From contig NZ_CP081943.1 in the NCBI RefSeq assembly GCF_020423045.1, positions 6,510,001-6,574,000 of the forward strand: DNA of 64,000 bases. The letters are read 5' to 3'. The first letter of the stretch is position 1. Every line of letters begins with the position of its first letter. Below are positions 36,382 to 45,987 of this stretch, one piece after another. The DNA is from Pseudomonas sp. MM213 (GTDB lineage Bacteria > Pseudomonadota > Gammaproteobacteria > Pseudomonadales > Pseudomonadaceae). The translations under genes were made by a program, and so were the position numbers. The notes under the pieces were generated by a model. That model had not been told where the DNA came from. It saw nothing but the letters and a program-made list of their open reading frames with translations, and did no database searches.

Positions 36382-37281
36382 ATGAATCAACTGTTGGCCA
36401 TGCGTGTTTTCTCCCGCGTCGTGCAGGCCGGTTCGTTTACCAGGGCCGCCGACTCGCTGAACATGCCAAAAACCTCGGTCAGCAAACTGGTGGCCGAGCT
36501 TGAAGAACACCTCGGTGCGCGGCTGTTACAGCGCACCACGCGCCGGCTGACGGTGACGGCGGATGGCATGGCTTACTACGAGCGCGCCTTGCAGTTGATG
36601 GTGGAGCTGGACGATCTGGACAACAGTTTCGCCAGTGCCCAGGGCCACCCGCGCGGCAGGATTCGCGTCGATGTCGGCGGCTCGGTGGCGACGATCCTGA
36701 TCATCCCCGCATTGCCGGATTTCTATGCCCGATACCCGGACATCCAGGTCGAGTTGGGTGTCAGCGATCGGCCCGTGGACTTGATCAGCGAAAACGTCGA
36801 TTGCGTGATTCGCGGCGGGCCATTGACCGAACTCTCCATGGCTGCACGCCCCTTGGGCCTGTCGTCATGGACCACCTGCGCCACCCCCGGCTATCTCGAA
36901 CGTTTTGGCACCCCGACGGACCCGCGAGACCTTGAGAAAAATCATCGCATCGTCAGTTATCACTCGGCGCGTACCGGGCGGGTAATGCCGGCGCGATTCG
37001 AGCGCAACGGTGAAAAGTTCGAGATTCGGGGGCAGGGAGCATTCAGTGTCAACGAGAGCAACGCTCATCTGGCCGCGGGGCTGGCGGGACTTGGGGTGAT
37101 CCACACGTTCACATACACCGTGCAACCGCACATCGAGCGTGGCGAGCTGGTGCCGATTCTTCAGGACTGGCGCCCGCCCCGGTATCCGTTTCACGTGCTG
37201 TATCCGCCGAACCGGCACCTGAGTAACCGGGTTCGGGTATTTATCGATTGGCTGGCGCAGCTGTTCGCCGGTTTGGGTTAG
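36382..37281 (+). CDS. LysR family transcriptional regulator
   Basis: 299 residues. The N-terminal helix-turn-helix spans about residues 17-58, with GSFTRAADSLNMPKTSVSKL. The C-terminal substrate-binding domain shows GRIRVDVGGSVA and VELGVSDRPVDLISENVDC, as in the CrgA/DmlR subgroup. The start at 36382 is preferred, with GAG nine bases upstream; an ATG three codons earlier is possible. It probably controls the divergent SDR gene. Downstream is a cupin gene on the same strand. Confidence 0.9.
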   Translation: MNQLLAMRVFSRVVQAGSFTRAADSLNMPKTSVSKLVAELEEHLGARLLQRTTRRLTVTADGMAYYERALQLMVELDDLDNSFASAQGHPRGRIRVDVGGSVATILIIPALPDFYARYPDIQVELGVSDRPVDLISENVDCVIRGGPLTELSMAARPLGLSSWTTCATPGYLERFGTPTDPRDLEKNHRIVSYHSARTGRVMPARFERNGEKFEIRGQGAFSVNESNAHLAAGLAGLGVIHTFTYTVQPHIERGELVPILQDWRPPRYPFHVLYPPNRHLSNRVRVFIDWLAQLFAGLG

Positions 37282-37314
37282 CCTTGGCACGTCATTTCTT
37301 TCGACGGACCGCCC

Positions 37315-37626
37315 ATGAAGATCATTCGCAGCCAATCCTTCACCGCTGACCGTGCCTGGGGAGCGCTGGACATCGCCAGCATGAACGGCATCACCACGCG
37401 TCTGCACTGGACCGATCAACCATACAAGTGGCATGTGAATGATGGCGAGGAAGTGTTCGTTGTGCTCGATGGCCAGGTGCAAATGCGCTATCGCAAAGCA
37501 GGCCAGGAGAAAGCGGTGATGTTGGCGGTCGGCGATATCTTTTACGCCTCGGTGGGTACCGAGCATGTGGCGCATCCGCTGGGGGTGGCGAGGATATTGG
37601 TGATCGAATCGGAAGGCAGCGTTTGA
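37315..37626 (+). CDS. Small single-domain cupin protein
   Basis: 103 residues forming one cupin barrel. Residues about 40-90 show the cupin pattern: WHVNDGEEVFVVLDGQVQM for the first motif and GDIFYASVGTEHVAHPLG for the second, including candidate metal-binding His and Glu. Family functions range widely (isomerases, dioxygenases, sensors), so none is assigned. It lies 33 bp after the LysR gene and may be cotranscribed with it. Confidence 0.82.
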   Translation: MKIIRSQSFTADRAWGALDIASMNGITTRLHWTDQPYKWHVNDGEEVFVVLDGQVQMRYRKAGQEKAVMLAVGDIFYASVGTEHVAHPLGVARILVIESEGSV

Positions 37627-37629
37627 TGC

Positions 37630-37681
37630 TATATCTACAAAACAGATAACAGTTAGAGATATTACCCGTTATATAGATATT
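37630..37681. promoter_or_regulatory. AT-rich nested inverted repeat upstream of the TDT transporter
   Basis: ATATCTA (37631-37637) and TAGATAT (37674-37680) enclose ATAAC (37646-37650) and GTTAT (37668-37672). This nested dyad is far more AT-rich than its surroundings and is probably a regulator-binding site or promoter for the gene at 37732. Confidence 0.5.
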
Positions 37682-37731
37682 CGATTTGGACCTACCCTGA
37701 ACTCCACCTCAACAGAGGACAGGAGTTCGCT

Positions 37732-38880
37732 ATGACATGCCCCAACGCCACCCCCGTTTACAAACCTTTCAGCCACTTGCAGCACCCGCGCGAGGTCATC
37801 CGCCAGTTCACCCCGAACTGGTTCGCCGCGACCATGGGCACGGGCGTCCTGGCGCTGGCCTTGGCCCAGTTGCCTGGCGCGACCCCAGGTTTGCACGCGA
37901 TCGCCGAAGCCCTTTGGCTGTTCAATATCGGTCTGTTCATCTTGTTCACGGCGCTGTACGCGGCGCGCTGGTTGCTGTTCTTCGATGAGGCCCGGCGGAT
38001 TTTCGGGCACTCCACGGTCTCGATGTTTTTCGGCACGATTCCCATGGGGTTGGCGACCATCATCAATGGCTTCCTGCTGTTTGGCCTGCCGCGCTGGGGT
38101 GAGGGTGTCGTCCATGTGGCCGCGCTGCTGTGGTGGCTGGACGTGGCGATGTCGCTGGCCTGCGGTGTGCTGATTCCCTACATGATGTTCACCCGCCAGG
38201 AACACAGCATCGATCAGATGACCGCCGTTTGGCTGTTGCCAGTGGTGGCGGCGGAAGTGGCGGCCGCTAGTGGCGGGTTGCTGGCGCCGCATTTGGCCGA
38301 GGCCCATGGGCAGCTGGTGGTGTTGGTGACGAGCTACGTGCTCTGGGCATTTTCCCTGCCGGTGGCGTTCAGCATTCTGACCATTCTCATGCTGCGCATG
38401 GCGCTGCACAAACTGCCTCACGAAAACATGGCCGCGTCGAGCTGGCTGGCGCTCGGCCCGATTGGCACCGGGGCACTGGGCATGTTGCTGCTGGGCGCCG
38501 ACGCGCCGGCCATCTTCGCCGCCAACGGGCTTGCCGGCCTGGGTGAAATCGCGGCGGGGCTGGGGCTGGTAGCGGGGATCACGCTGTGGGGCTTCGGTTT
38601 GTGGTGGATGCTGATTGCGCTGCTGATCACCGGGCGTTACCTGCGCGCCGGGATCCCATTCAATCTCGGCTGGTGGGGCTTCACCTTTCCGCTGGGCGTC
38701 TATTCTCTGGCAACGTTGAAACTGGGAAGCACGTTGAACCTGGCGTTTTTCAATGCCTTTGGCTGTGTGCTGGTGGCGTTGCTGGCGGTGATGTGGCTGA
38801 TCGTTGCCAAACGCACGGTACAAGGCGCGTGGCGGGGGGAGTTGTTTGTCTCGCCGTGCATTGCAGGTTTAAACAAATAA
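37732..38880 (+). CDS. TDT family (TehA/SLAC1-like) transporter
   Basis: 382 residues with about ten membrane segments, as expected for the tellurite-resistance/dicarboxylate transporter family. Characteristic are the N-terminal FTPNWFAATMGTGVLALAL and a mid-protein MWWL-like LLWWLDVAMSLACG segment. Members export sulfite, malate or tellurite-related anions; the substrate is not clear here. AGGAG precedes the ATG by eight bases. The AT-rich dyad at 37630-37681 lies just upstream. Confidence 0.88.
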   Translation: MTCPNATPVYKPFSHLQHPREVIRQFTPNWFAATMGTGVLALALAQLPGATPGLHAIAEALWLFNIGLFILFTALYAARWLLFFDEARRIFGHSTVSMFFGTIPMGLATIINGFLLFGLPRWGEGVVHVAALLWWLDVAMSLACGVLIPYMMFTRQEHSIDQMTAVWLLPVVAAEVAAASGGLLAPHLAEAHGQLVVLVTSYVLWAFSLPVAFSILTILMLRMALHKLPHENMAASSWLALGPIGTGALGMLLLGADAPAIFAANGLAGLGEIAAGLGLVAGITLWGFGLWWMLIALLITGRYLRAGIPFNLGWWGFTFPLGVYSLATLKLGSTLNLAFFNAFGCVLVALLAVMWLIVAKRTVQGAWRGELFVSPCIAGLNK

Positions 38881-38966
38881 CCGGGTAATGTGTGGCCTGG
38901 ATCGGCGTGCGGCATTCCAATCACAGTATCCACGCCACTCTCTAACAACATCAGGGCACACGGAAG

Positions 38967-40841
38967 ATGAGTCACCCCTCACAGTTCACCTTGCTTCGCA
39001 CCCGGCGCTTCCTGCCGTTTTTCGTGACCCAGTCCCTCGGGGCGTTCAACGACAACGTCTTCAAGCAATCGTTGATCCTCGCCATTCTGTACAAGTTGAC
39101 CATTGAGGGTGATCGCTCGATCTGGGTCAATTTGTGTGCGCTGCTGTTCATCCTGCCGTTCTTTCTGTTTTCGGCGTTGGCCGGGCAGTTTGGCGAGAAG
39201 TTCGCCAAGGACGCGCTGATCCGTCTGATCAAACTCGGGGAAATCGCCATCATGGCGGTCGGCGCGGTGGGGTTTGTCTTCGATCACCTGTCGCTGATGC
39301 TGCTGGCGCTGTTCGCCATGGGCACGCACTCGGCGCTGTTCGGGCCGGTGAAATACTCGATCCTGCCCCAGGCCTTGCATGAAGAGGAGCTGGTGGGCGG
39401 CAACGGTCTGGTGGAAATGGGCACCTTCCTGGCCATCCTCGCCGGGACCATCGGCGCCGGGATCATGATGTCCTCCGCGCATTACGCGCCCATCGTGTCC
39501 ACGGCGATCATCGGCATTGCCGTGCTCGGTTACCTGGCCAGTCGCAGCATTCCGCGGGCGGCGGCCTCATCGCCGGAAATGCGTCTGAACTGGAACATCT
39601 TCAGCCAATCCTGGGCCACCCTGAAACTGGGCCTGGGACAAACGCCGGCGGTGTCGCGCTCGATTGTCGGCAACTCGTGGTTCTGGTTTGTCGGGGCGAT
39701 TTACCTGACGCAAATCCCGGCCTACGCCAAGGAATGGATGCACGGCGACGAAACCGTGGTGACGCTGATTCTTACCGTGTTTTCGGTGGGTATCGCACTC
39801 GGCTCGCTGCTCTGCGAAAGACTGTCCGGACGCAAAGTCGAGATCGGTCTGGTGCCGTTCGGCTCGTTTGGCCTGACGGTATTCGGATTGCTGCTGTGGT
39901 GGCATTCCGGCGGAATTCCCGAGAGTGTCGACGGCCATGGCTGGATCGAAATCCTCGGCTTTGGTCACACCTGGCTGGTATTGACCGACATTCTCGGTCT
40001 CGGGGTTTTCGGTGGTTTCTACATCGTGCCGCTGTACGCGCTGATTCAGTCGCGCACCCCGGAGAACGAGCGGGCGCGGGTGATTGCCGCCAACAATATT
40101 CTCAACGCGCTGTTCATGGTGGTCTCGGCGATTGTCTCGATCGTGCTGCTGAGCTTGGCCAAGCTGTCGATCCCGCACCTGTTCCTGGTGGTGTCGCTGC
40201 TGAACATCGGCGTCAACGCCTACATCTTCAAGATCGTCCCCGAGTTCAGCATGCGTTTCATGATCTGGCTGCTCAGCCATTCCATGTACCGCGTGGAGCA
40301 TCGCAATCTGGAGCTGATTCCGGATGAGGGCGCGGCGTTGCTGGTGTGCAACCACGTGTCTTTCGTCGACGCGCTGCTGATTGGCGGCGCGGTGCGTCGG
40401 CCGATTCGCTTTGTGATGTATTACAAGATCTACAACCTGCCGGTGCTGAACTTTATCTTCCGCACGGCCGGGACGATTCCGATCGCGGGACGTCAGGAAG
40501 ACATTCAGATTTACGAAAAGGCCTTCACGCGTATTGCTCAATATCTGAAGGACGGTGAGCTGGTGTGCATCTTCCCTGAAGGCAAATTGACCGCCGATGG
40601 CGAGATCAACGAGTTCAAGGGCGGGTTGACGCGGATTCTCGAAGAGACGCCGGTGCCGGTGATTCCGCTGGCATTGCAGGGGTTGTGGGGGAGTTTCTTC
40701 AGTCGCGATCCCGACAAGGGCCTGTTCCGTCGGCTGTGGTCGCGGGTGACTCTGGTGGCGGGGCCGGCGGTGGCGGTAGAAGCGGCGGAGCCGGCGAAGC
40801 TGCAAGGGATGGTCGGAGAGTTGCGCGGCGCTGTCCGCTGA
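38967..40841 (+). CDS. MFS transporter-acyltransferase (PlsC) fusion
   Basis: 624 residues. Residues 1-~415 form an MFS domain with about 12 helices resembling the lysophospholipid flippase LplT (LGAFNDNVFKQSLILAIL at the N-terminus). Residues ~430-624 form an acyltransferase with the NHVSFVD (HX4D-type) motif near 459 and FPEGKLTADGEI near 536. In E. coli LplT and Aas are separate proteins that import and re-acylate lysophospholipids. Here transport and acylation are joined, but the acyl-ACP synthetase domain of Aas is absent. Confidence 0.88.
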   Translation: MSHPSQFTLLRTRRFLPFFVTQSLGAFNDNVFKQSLILAILYKLTIEGDRSIWVNLCALLFILPFFLFSALAGQFGEKFAKDALIRLIKLGEIAIMAVGAVGFVFDHLSLMLLALFAMGTHSALFGPVKYSILPQALHEEELVGGNGLVEMGTFLAILAGTIGAGIMMSSAHYAPIVSTAIIGIAVLGYLASRSIPRAAASSPEMRLNWNIFSQSWATLKLGLGQTPAVSRSIVGNSWFWFVGAIYLTQIPAYAKEWMHGDETVVTLILTVFSVGIALGSLLCERLSGRKVEIGLVPFGSFGLTVFGLLLWWHSGGIPESVDGHGWIEILGFGHTWLVLTDILGLGVFGGFYIVPLYALIQSRTPENERARVIAANNILNALFMVVSAIVSIVLLSLAKLSIPHLFLVVSLLNIGVNAYIFKIVPEFSMRFMIWLLSHSMYRVEHRNLELIPDEGAALLVCNHVSFVDALLIGGAVRRPIRFVMYYKIYNLPVLNFIFRTAGTIPIAGRQEDIQIYEKAFTRIAQYLKDGELVCIFPEGKLTADGEINEFKGGLTRILEETPVPVIPLALQGLWGSFFSRDPDKGLFRRLWSRVTLVAGPAVAVEAAEPAKLQGMVGELRGAVR

Positions 40842-40889
40842 TCCCTGTCGATGCGGGCCGCTACTTTCGCGAGCCCGTGCTGGCGGGAG

Positions 40890-41816
40890 TCAGCCCGCCA
40901 TCGCCAAGCGGTTGCGTCCTTCGCGCTTGGCCACATAAAGCGCGCTGTCGGCCCGACGCAGCAGGCTCTCGGCCGATTCGCCGGGCAACAGGGTCGAACA
41001 GCCGAGGCTGACGGTCAGCTCGATCAGGTTGCCATCAGCCGAAAAATCCTTGGCTTGCGCCGCGAGTCGCAGGCGCTCGCCGACCATGGCGGCGGCTTCC
41101 CGGCCGGTGTTGGACAGCAGAATCAAAAACTCCTCGCCACCAAAGCGGAACACCATGTCCACGTTGCGCAGCTGGCTTTTGATCGAGGCGGCGACTCCCT
41201 TGAGCACGTCATCGCCAGCGCTGTGGCCATGGGTGTCGTTGATTTGTTTGAAATGGTCGATGTCCAGCATCAACAGCGACAAGGGCTGCAGATGCCGACG
41301 CGACATGTCGATTTCCCGTTGCAGCGTCTGGTCCATGGCAATGCGGTTGCCGGTGTCCGTGAGCGGGTCGCGCAGGGCGCTTTGGGTGGCGGCGCGGTAG
41401 AGCAGGGCATTGCGCATCGGGTACAGCAATGCGGACAGCAGCGACTCAAGGTTGCCCAGTTCCTGCTCACTGAAACGCTGATTGCGACGGAACACCAGTT
41501 CACCCAGCTGCTCGCCTTCGTGGCTGAGGGTGTAACTGATCGAGTGGTGGCCGCGCTGGCCGTATTCCAGACGCAAGTCGCTGGCCTTGTGCTGGTAGCT
41601 CAAGGCGTCGAGCGGTACGAGACGCTGAATTTCACGGTAGAAGAGCCCAAGAATGCGTTGCGGCTCAAGACTGGTTTGCAGCTGCAAACTCAGTTGCTGG
41701 CGCAATTGCGCAAGGCTGACCGGCCTCTCCAGAAGAGGGGGCTGCTGACCAAAGCCCAGGCGTTGCAATTTGGCGCTATCGAAGTCAATTGCGTTGGTCT
41801 GGGAAGGTGATTTCAT
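40890..41816 (-). CDS. Diguanylate cyclase (GGDEF) with N-terminal sensory region
   Basis: 308 residues. The C-terminal ~165 residues form a GGDEF domain with the active-site variant GGEEF, preceded at the right spacing by an RNVD inhibitory I-site (RxxD), so it should make cyclic di-GMP with product inhibition. The N-terminal half (residues ~40-140) has no membrane segment and looks like a GAF-type cytoplasmic sensor. The GNRIAMDQTLQRE and DIDHFKQIND segments are standard. Monocistronic. Confidence 0.92.
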   Translation of the reverse strand: MKSPSQTNAIDFDSAKLQRLGFGQQPPLLERPVSLAQLRQQLSLQLQTSLEPQRILGLFYREIQRLVPLDALSYQHKASDLRLEYGQRGHHSISYTLSHEGEQLGELVFRRNQRFSEQELGNLESLLSALLYPMRNALLYRAATQSALRDPLTDTGNRIAMDQTLQREIDMSRRHLQPLSLLMLDIDHFKQINDTHGHSAGDDVLKGVAASIKSQLRNVDMVFRFGGEEFLILLSNTGREAAAMVGERLRLAAQAKDFSADGNLIELTVSLGCSTLLPGESAESLLRRADSALYVAKREGRNRLAMAG

Positions 41817-42193
41817 ATGGCGTGCGCCTCTAAGCAGTAAGGCTGTCTTACAGGCTGGGTGAGAGCGGCTTTGGGCTGCGCGTCATACTGGTCCATCAGT
41901 CCCGTAGGACATTTGGCGCAAGTCTAATCTGCTTTGCTGAAGATTAGTAACCTATCGACTCGAAGGCCTGCCCGACTGCTTTCACTCACTCGGCGTGTCT
42001 GAGCAGATATAGAGCGAAAGTCATGCCATTCGGTTCATTTGAATAAAAGCTGTTGAAAATCAATGCCTTGAAAGTGTTTTTGGCTTTGTCTGGCCCGTTT
42101 CATGACATTTATTTGACTAAAAACAGGTGCGGTTGCGACGCTTTTTAAGTGCCGTGACGGTAATTCGCCACGGCACAAAAGCGACGCACGGTG
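41817..42193. other. Intergenic region between the diguanylate cyclase and yciK genes
   Basis: 377 bp, AT-richer than average (especially 41930-42130), with the promoter side of the cyclase gene at the left and a terminator for the minus-strand yciK gene at the right. No gene seen. Confidence 0.5.
42141..42180 (-). terminator. Rho-independent terminator of the yciK-mupP-ubiG unit
   Basis: GTGCCGTG and CACGGCAC form an 8-bp stem. On the minus strand the stem is followed by a run of T (TTAAAAAGC on the plus strand). Confidence 0.75.
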
Positions 42194-42934
42194 TTACTGC
42201 GCGTTGAATGCCTGGCCGTTGATGCCGGTGCTGTCCGGGCCCATCAGGTAGAGGTAGACCGGCATGATCTCCTCGGGTGTCGGGTTGTTCAGTGGATTTT
42301 CGCCGGGATAAGCCTGGGCGCGCATGCTGGTGCGGGTGGCGCCGGGGTTGATGCTGTTGGAGCGCACCGGTGCGACGGTGTCGACTTCGTCGGCCAGGGT
42401 TTGCATCAAGCCTTCGGTGGCGAACTTGGAGACGCCATAAGCGCCCCAATACGCACGACCCTTGCGGCCGACGCTGCTGGAAGTGAACACCACCGAAGCG
42501 TCCTGCGACAGTTTGAGCAGCGGCAGCAGGGTGCTGGTGAGCATGAACATCGCGTTGACGTTGACTTGCATGACACGCATGAAGTTCTCGCCGGAGAGCT
42601 GTTCGATCGGCGTGCGCGGACCAATGATCGAGGCGTTGTGCAGCAAGCCGTCGAGGTGGCCGAACTCGGTCTCGATCATCGCCGCCAACTCATCGTATTG
42701 ATGGGGCAGGGCGGTTTCCAGGTTGAACGGGATCACCGCCGGTTGTGGATGACCGGCGGCCTCGATTTCGTCGTAGACCTGAGTCAGGTTGGCTTCGGTC
42801 TTGCCCAGCAACAGCACGGTGGCGCCGTGGGCGGCGTAGGTTTTCGCGGCGGCGGCGCCGATACCACGACCAGCGCCGGTGACCAGGATGACCCGGTCCT
42901 TGAGCAATTCAGGGCGGGCGGAATAATCAAACAT
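42194..42934 (-). CDS. yciK: YciK-type SDR oxidoreductase
   Basis: 246 residues. TGAGRGIG at residues 19-26, HNAS near 94 and the catalytic YGVSK near 163 mark a classical short-chain dehydrogenase. The N-terminal FDYSARPELLKDRVILVTG identifies the YciK group. Its substrate is not established. It follows mupP and ubiG on the same strand with a REP doublet in between, as is common in the genus. Confidence 0.88.
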   Translation of the reverse strand: MFDYSARPELLKDRVILVTGAGRGIGAAAAKTYAAHGATVLLLGKTEANLTQVYDEIEAAGHPQPAVIPFNLETALPHQYDELAAMIETEFGHLDGLLHNASIIGPRTPIEQLSGENFMRVMQVNVNAMFMLTSTLLPLLKLSQDASVVFTSSSVGRKGRAYWGAYGVSKFATEGLMQTLADEVDTVAPVRSNSINPGATRTSMRAQAYPGENPLNNPTPEEIMPVYLYLMGPDSTGINGQAFNAQ

Positions 42935-42971
42935 AAAGAAACCTCAACAAAATTTTTTCCGGACAAGCGCT

Positions 42972-43069
42972 ATCCCTGTGGGAGCGAGCCTGCTCGCGAT
43001 GGCGGTATCGCAGGCAACATCGATGGCGACTGAGCCGCCGCTATCGCGAGCAGGCTCGCTCCCACATGA
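42972..43069. repeat. REP doublet between yciK and mupP
   Basis: CCCTGTGGGAGCGAGCCTGC and its inverted partner flank a 45-bp loop within the yciK-mupP-ubiG gene row. Confidence 0.85.
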
Positions 43070-43113
43070 GTAATGCACAAACCTGTAGGAAGCCGTGCTC
43101 CTGCAAAAGCGGC

Positions 43114-43785
43114 TTAACAACTACACAGAGCGCTATCAAGTACCTTGCGCAACTCCAGCGGATGATCGACCACCACATCCGCACCCCAATGCCGTGGGTT
43201 ATCGTCCGGGTGAATGTAGCCAAAGGTCACGGCGGCGGTCTTGGTGCCGGCGTCACGACCGGATTCGATATCGCGCAGGTCATCACCTACAAACAGCACG
43301 CTGGCCGGATCGAGGTCGAGCATCTTGCACGCGAGGATCAACGGCTCCGGGTCCGGTTTGCTGTTCTTCACGTGATCCGGGCAAATCAGCAGCGCCGAAC
43401 GCTCGGCCAGCCCGAGCTGCTGCATGATCGGCTCGGCAAACCGCAGAGGCTTGTTGGTGACCACGCCCCAGATCAGGTTGGCTTTTTCGATGTCGGCCAG
43501 CAACTCGCCCATGCCGTCGAACAGCTTGCTGTGCACCGCGCAGCCCACGAGGTAACGCTCCAGGAACTCCAGGCGCAGCTCTTCAAAGCCTGGCGATTCC
43601 GGGTCCATGCTGAACGTCACCGCGACCATCGCCTTGGCGCCGCCGGAGATCTCGTCGCGGATGTGCTTGTCGTTCATCGGCGGCAAGCCACGGTCGGCGC
43701 GCATTGCCTGACAGATCGCAATGAAGTCCGGCGCGGTGTCGAGCAGCGTGCCGTCCATGTCAAAAAGGACTGCTCTGATACGCAT
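43114..43785 (-). CDS. mupP: N-acetylmuramic acid 6-phosphate phosphatase (HAD family)
   Basis: 223 residues. HAD motifs are [14 protein letters not shown] (nucleophile Asp) at the N-terminus, TNKP for motif II, KPDPEP for motif III and [14 protein letters not shown] for motif IV. Such genes are often annotated as phosphoglycolate phosphatase. The position directly after ubiG is that of the Pseudomonas enzyme MupP (PA3172), which dephosphorylates MurNAc-6-P in cell-wall recycling and affects fosfomycin and beta-lactam resistance. It starts four bases after the ubiG stop, with GAGGA as its ribosome-binding site. Confidence 0.86.
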   Translation of the reverse strand: MRIRAVLFDMDGTLLDTAPDFIAICQAMRADRGLPPMNDKHIRDEISGGAKAMVAVTFSMDPESPGFEELRLEFLERYLVGCAVHSKLFDGMGELLADIEKANLIWGVVTNKPLRFAEPIMQQLGLAERSALLICPDHVKNSKPDPEPLILACKMLDLDPASVLFVGDDLRDIESGRDAGTKTAAVTFGYIHPDDNPRHWGADVVVDHPLELRKVLDSALCSC

Positions 43786-43789
43786 CGAC

Positions 43790-44488
43790 TTATTCCTCGC
43801 GCAGGGTCTGGATCATGTAGTTGACGTCCACGTCGGCCGCCAGTTTGTAGTGCTTGGTCAGCGGGTTGTACGTCAAACCGATGATGTCCTTGACGGTCAG
43901 GCCCGCCATGCGGCTCCAGGCACCCAGCTCGGAAGGGCGGATGAATTTCTTGAAGTCATGCGTGCCGCGCGGCAGCAGCTTCATGATGTATTCGGCGCCG
44001 ACGATGGCGAACAGGTACGCCTTCGGGTTGCGGTTGATCGTGGAGAGGAACACCTGGCCACCCGGCTTGACCATTTTGAAGCAGGCGCGGATCACCGAGG
44101 AGGGATCCGGCACGTGCTCAAGCATTTCCAGGCACGTGACCACGTCGAACTGTTCCGGCATTTCTTCAGCCAGGGCCTCGGCGGTGATCTGCCGGTATTC
44201 GACGTTCACGCCCGACTCAAGCTGGTGCAGTTGAGCGACGGCCAGCGGCGCTTCGCCCATGTCGATGCCCATCACGGTCGCACCGCGTTGCGCCATGGCT
44301 TCGCTGAGGATGCCGCCGCCGCAACCGATGTCGAGAACTTTCTTGCCGGCCAGATTGACCCGTTCGTCAATCCAGTTGACCCGCAGCGGGTTGATGTCGT
44401 GCAGCGGTTTGAACTCGCTTTCGCGGTCCCACCAGCGATGGGCCAGGGCTTCGAATTTGGCGATTTCGGCGTAGTCGACGTTACTCAT
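43790..44488 (-). CDS. ubiG: Bifunctional ubiquinone O-methyltransferase
   Basis: 232 residues. UbiG performs both O-methylations in ubiquinone synthesis using SAM. The motif [17 protein letters not shown] is near residues 52-67, [15 protein letters not shown] near 113, and [17 protein letters not shown] near 150 contributes to membrane association. The start is preceded by AGAGGATGAACC on the minus strand. First gene of a unit running into mupP. Confidence 0.96.
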   Translation of the reverse strand: MSNVDYAEIAKFEALAHRWWDRESEFKPLHDINPLRVNWIDERVNLAGKKVLDIGCGGGILSEAMAQRGATVMGIDMGEAPLAVAQLHQLESGVNVEYRQITAEALAEEMPEQFDVVTCLEMLEHVPDPSSVIRACFKMVKPGGQVFLSTINRNPKAYLFAIVGAEYIMKLLPRGTHDFKKFIRPSELGAWSRMAGLTVKDIIGLTYNPLTKHYKLAADVDVNYMIQTLREE

Positions 44489-44544
44489 GGTTCATCCTCT
44501 AAAACTTGAAAAATCCTGTTGCCCCGGCGGTGAGTCCGGGGTGC

Positions 44545-45879
44545 TTACAATTCGGTGTGGCCGCTGATGCGCTGGCCCCAGGCCTTGGCGGTGGCGCACA
44601 GCTGTTCTTCATCCAGGCGGGTCAGGCGACGGTCGTCGAGCAATTGCTTGCCGCCCACCCACAGGTGTTTCACGCAGTCGCGACCGGTGGCATATATAAG
44701 CTGCGAAACCGGGTCGTAGACCGGCTGCTGCGCCAGGCCCGAGAGGTCGAACGCGACGATGTCCGCCGCTTTGCCGACTTCCAGCGAGCCGACGTCGGCC
44801 TCGATGCCCATGGCGCGTGCGCCGTTCAGCGTGGCCATGCGCAGCGCGCGATGAGCGTCCAGCGCGGTAGCCGAGCCGGCAACGGCTTTGGCCAGCAACG
44901 CGGCGGTGCGGGTTTCACCGAGCAGGTCGAGGTCGTTGTTGCTGGCCGCGCCGTCGGTGCCGACAGCCACATTGACGCCCGCCTGCCACAAACGTTCTAC
45001 CGGGCAGAAACCGCTGGCCAGCTTCAGGTTCGACTCCGGGCAATGAATCACATTGGTGTTGCTTTCTACCAGCATCACCAGGTCTTCATCGCTGATCTGC
45101 GTCATGTGAACGGCCTGGAAGCGTGGCCCCAGCAGGCCCAGGCGTGCCAGTCGGGCCAACGGCCGCTCGCCACGCTGCTCGACGGCTTGCTGCACTTCGA
45201 AGGCGGTTTCGTGGACGTGCATGTGAATCGACGCGTCCAGTTCTTCGGCAATCACCCGGATTTTCTCCAGGGTTTCGTCGCCCAAGGTGTAGGGCGCGTG
45301 GGGGCCGAAGGTGACTTTGATGCGCTCGTGGTGCTTGAGATCGTTGAACAGTTCGACGCCCTGACGAATGGCGTCATCCGCCGTGCCGGCGCCCGGGATC
45401 GGGAAATCGAGGATCGGAATCGCGATTTGCGCGCGTATGCCGCTGTTATGCACACGTTCGCTGGCAACCTTCGGGAAGAAATACATGTCAGAGAAGCAGG
45501 TAATGCCACCTTTTATCTGTTCGGCGATGGCAATGTCGGTGCCATCGCGTACAAAAGCTTCATCGACCCATTTGGCTTCGGCAGGCCAGATGTGGTTTTC
45601 CAGCCAGGTCATCAGCGGCAGGTCATCGGCCAGGCCACGGAACAGCGTCATCGCCGCGTGCCCGTGAGCATTGATCAGGCCGGGGCTGAGCAGCATGCCC
45701 GGCAGTTCGCGGACTTCGGTTGCGTTAAGCTTCAGCGCGGCGGACCGCGGGCCGATAAACACAATGCGCCCGTCGCGGATGCCCAGGCCATGCTCTTTGA
45801 GGACAACGCCAGCGGGTTCGACGGGTACCAGCCAGGTCGGCAGCAATAACAGGTCGAGCGCAGCGGCAGTGTTCGGCAT
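44545..45879 (-). CDS. mtaD: 5-methylthioadenosine deaminase (TRZ/ATZ amidohydrolase)
   Basis: 444 residues. The metal-dependent amidohydrolase motifs are [15 protein letters not shown] (HxH) near residue 66, HVHETAFEV near 205, HMTQ near 237 and [13 protein letters not shown] with the catalytic Asp near 315. The homologue PA3170 was shown to deaminate methylthioadenosine to methylthioinosine rather than act on guanine or atrazine. Its divergent neighbour mtnA acts two steps later, which supports this role. The ATG at 45879 is 108 bp from the mtnA ATG. Confidence 0.9.
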   Translation of the reverse strand: MPNTAAALDLLLLPTWLVPVEPAGVVLKEHGLGIRDGRIVFIGPRSAALKLNATEVRELPGMLLSPGLINAHGHAAMTLFRGLADDLPLMTWLENHIWPAEAKWVDEAFVRDGTDIAIAEQIKGGITCFSDMYFFPKVASERVHNSGIRAQIAIPILDFPIPGAGTADDAIRQGVELFNDLKHHERIKVTFGPHAPYTLGDETLEKIRVIAEELDASIHMHVHETAFEVQQAVEQRGERPLARLARLGLLGPRFQAVHMTQISDEDLVMLVESNTNVIHCPESNLKLASGFCPVERLWQAGVNVAVGTDGAASNNDLDLLGETRTAALLAKAVAGSATALDAHRALRMATLNGARAMGIEADVGSLEVGKAADIVAFDLSGLAQQPVYDPVSQLIYATGRDCVKHLWVGGKQLLDDRRLTRLDEEQLCATAKAWGQRISGHTEL

Positions 45880-45987
45880 CGAGGGTCGGTTCCAGTGCTT
45901 TTGTAAAGGATGGCGAAGTATACCCGAGCGTCTTCGCGGGGGGATCGCTATAATCGGCGGCTTTTGTTCATGAGTGCGGGGTGAAGG

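Noticed and set aside
40846..40890. Possible REP after the MFS-PlsC fusion gene
   Set aside because: Only short stretches resemble a REP and no palindrome of useful length can be drawn.
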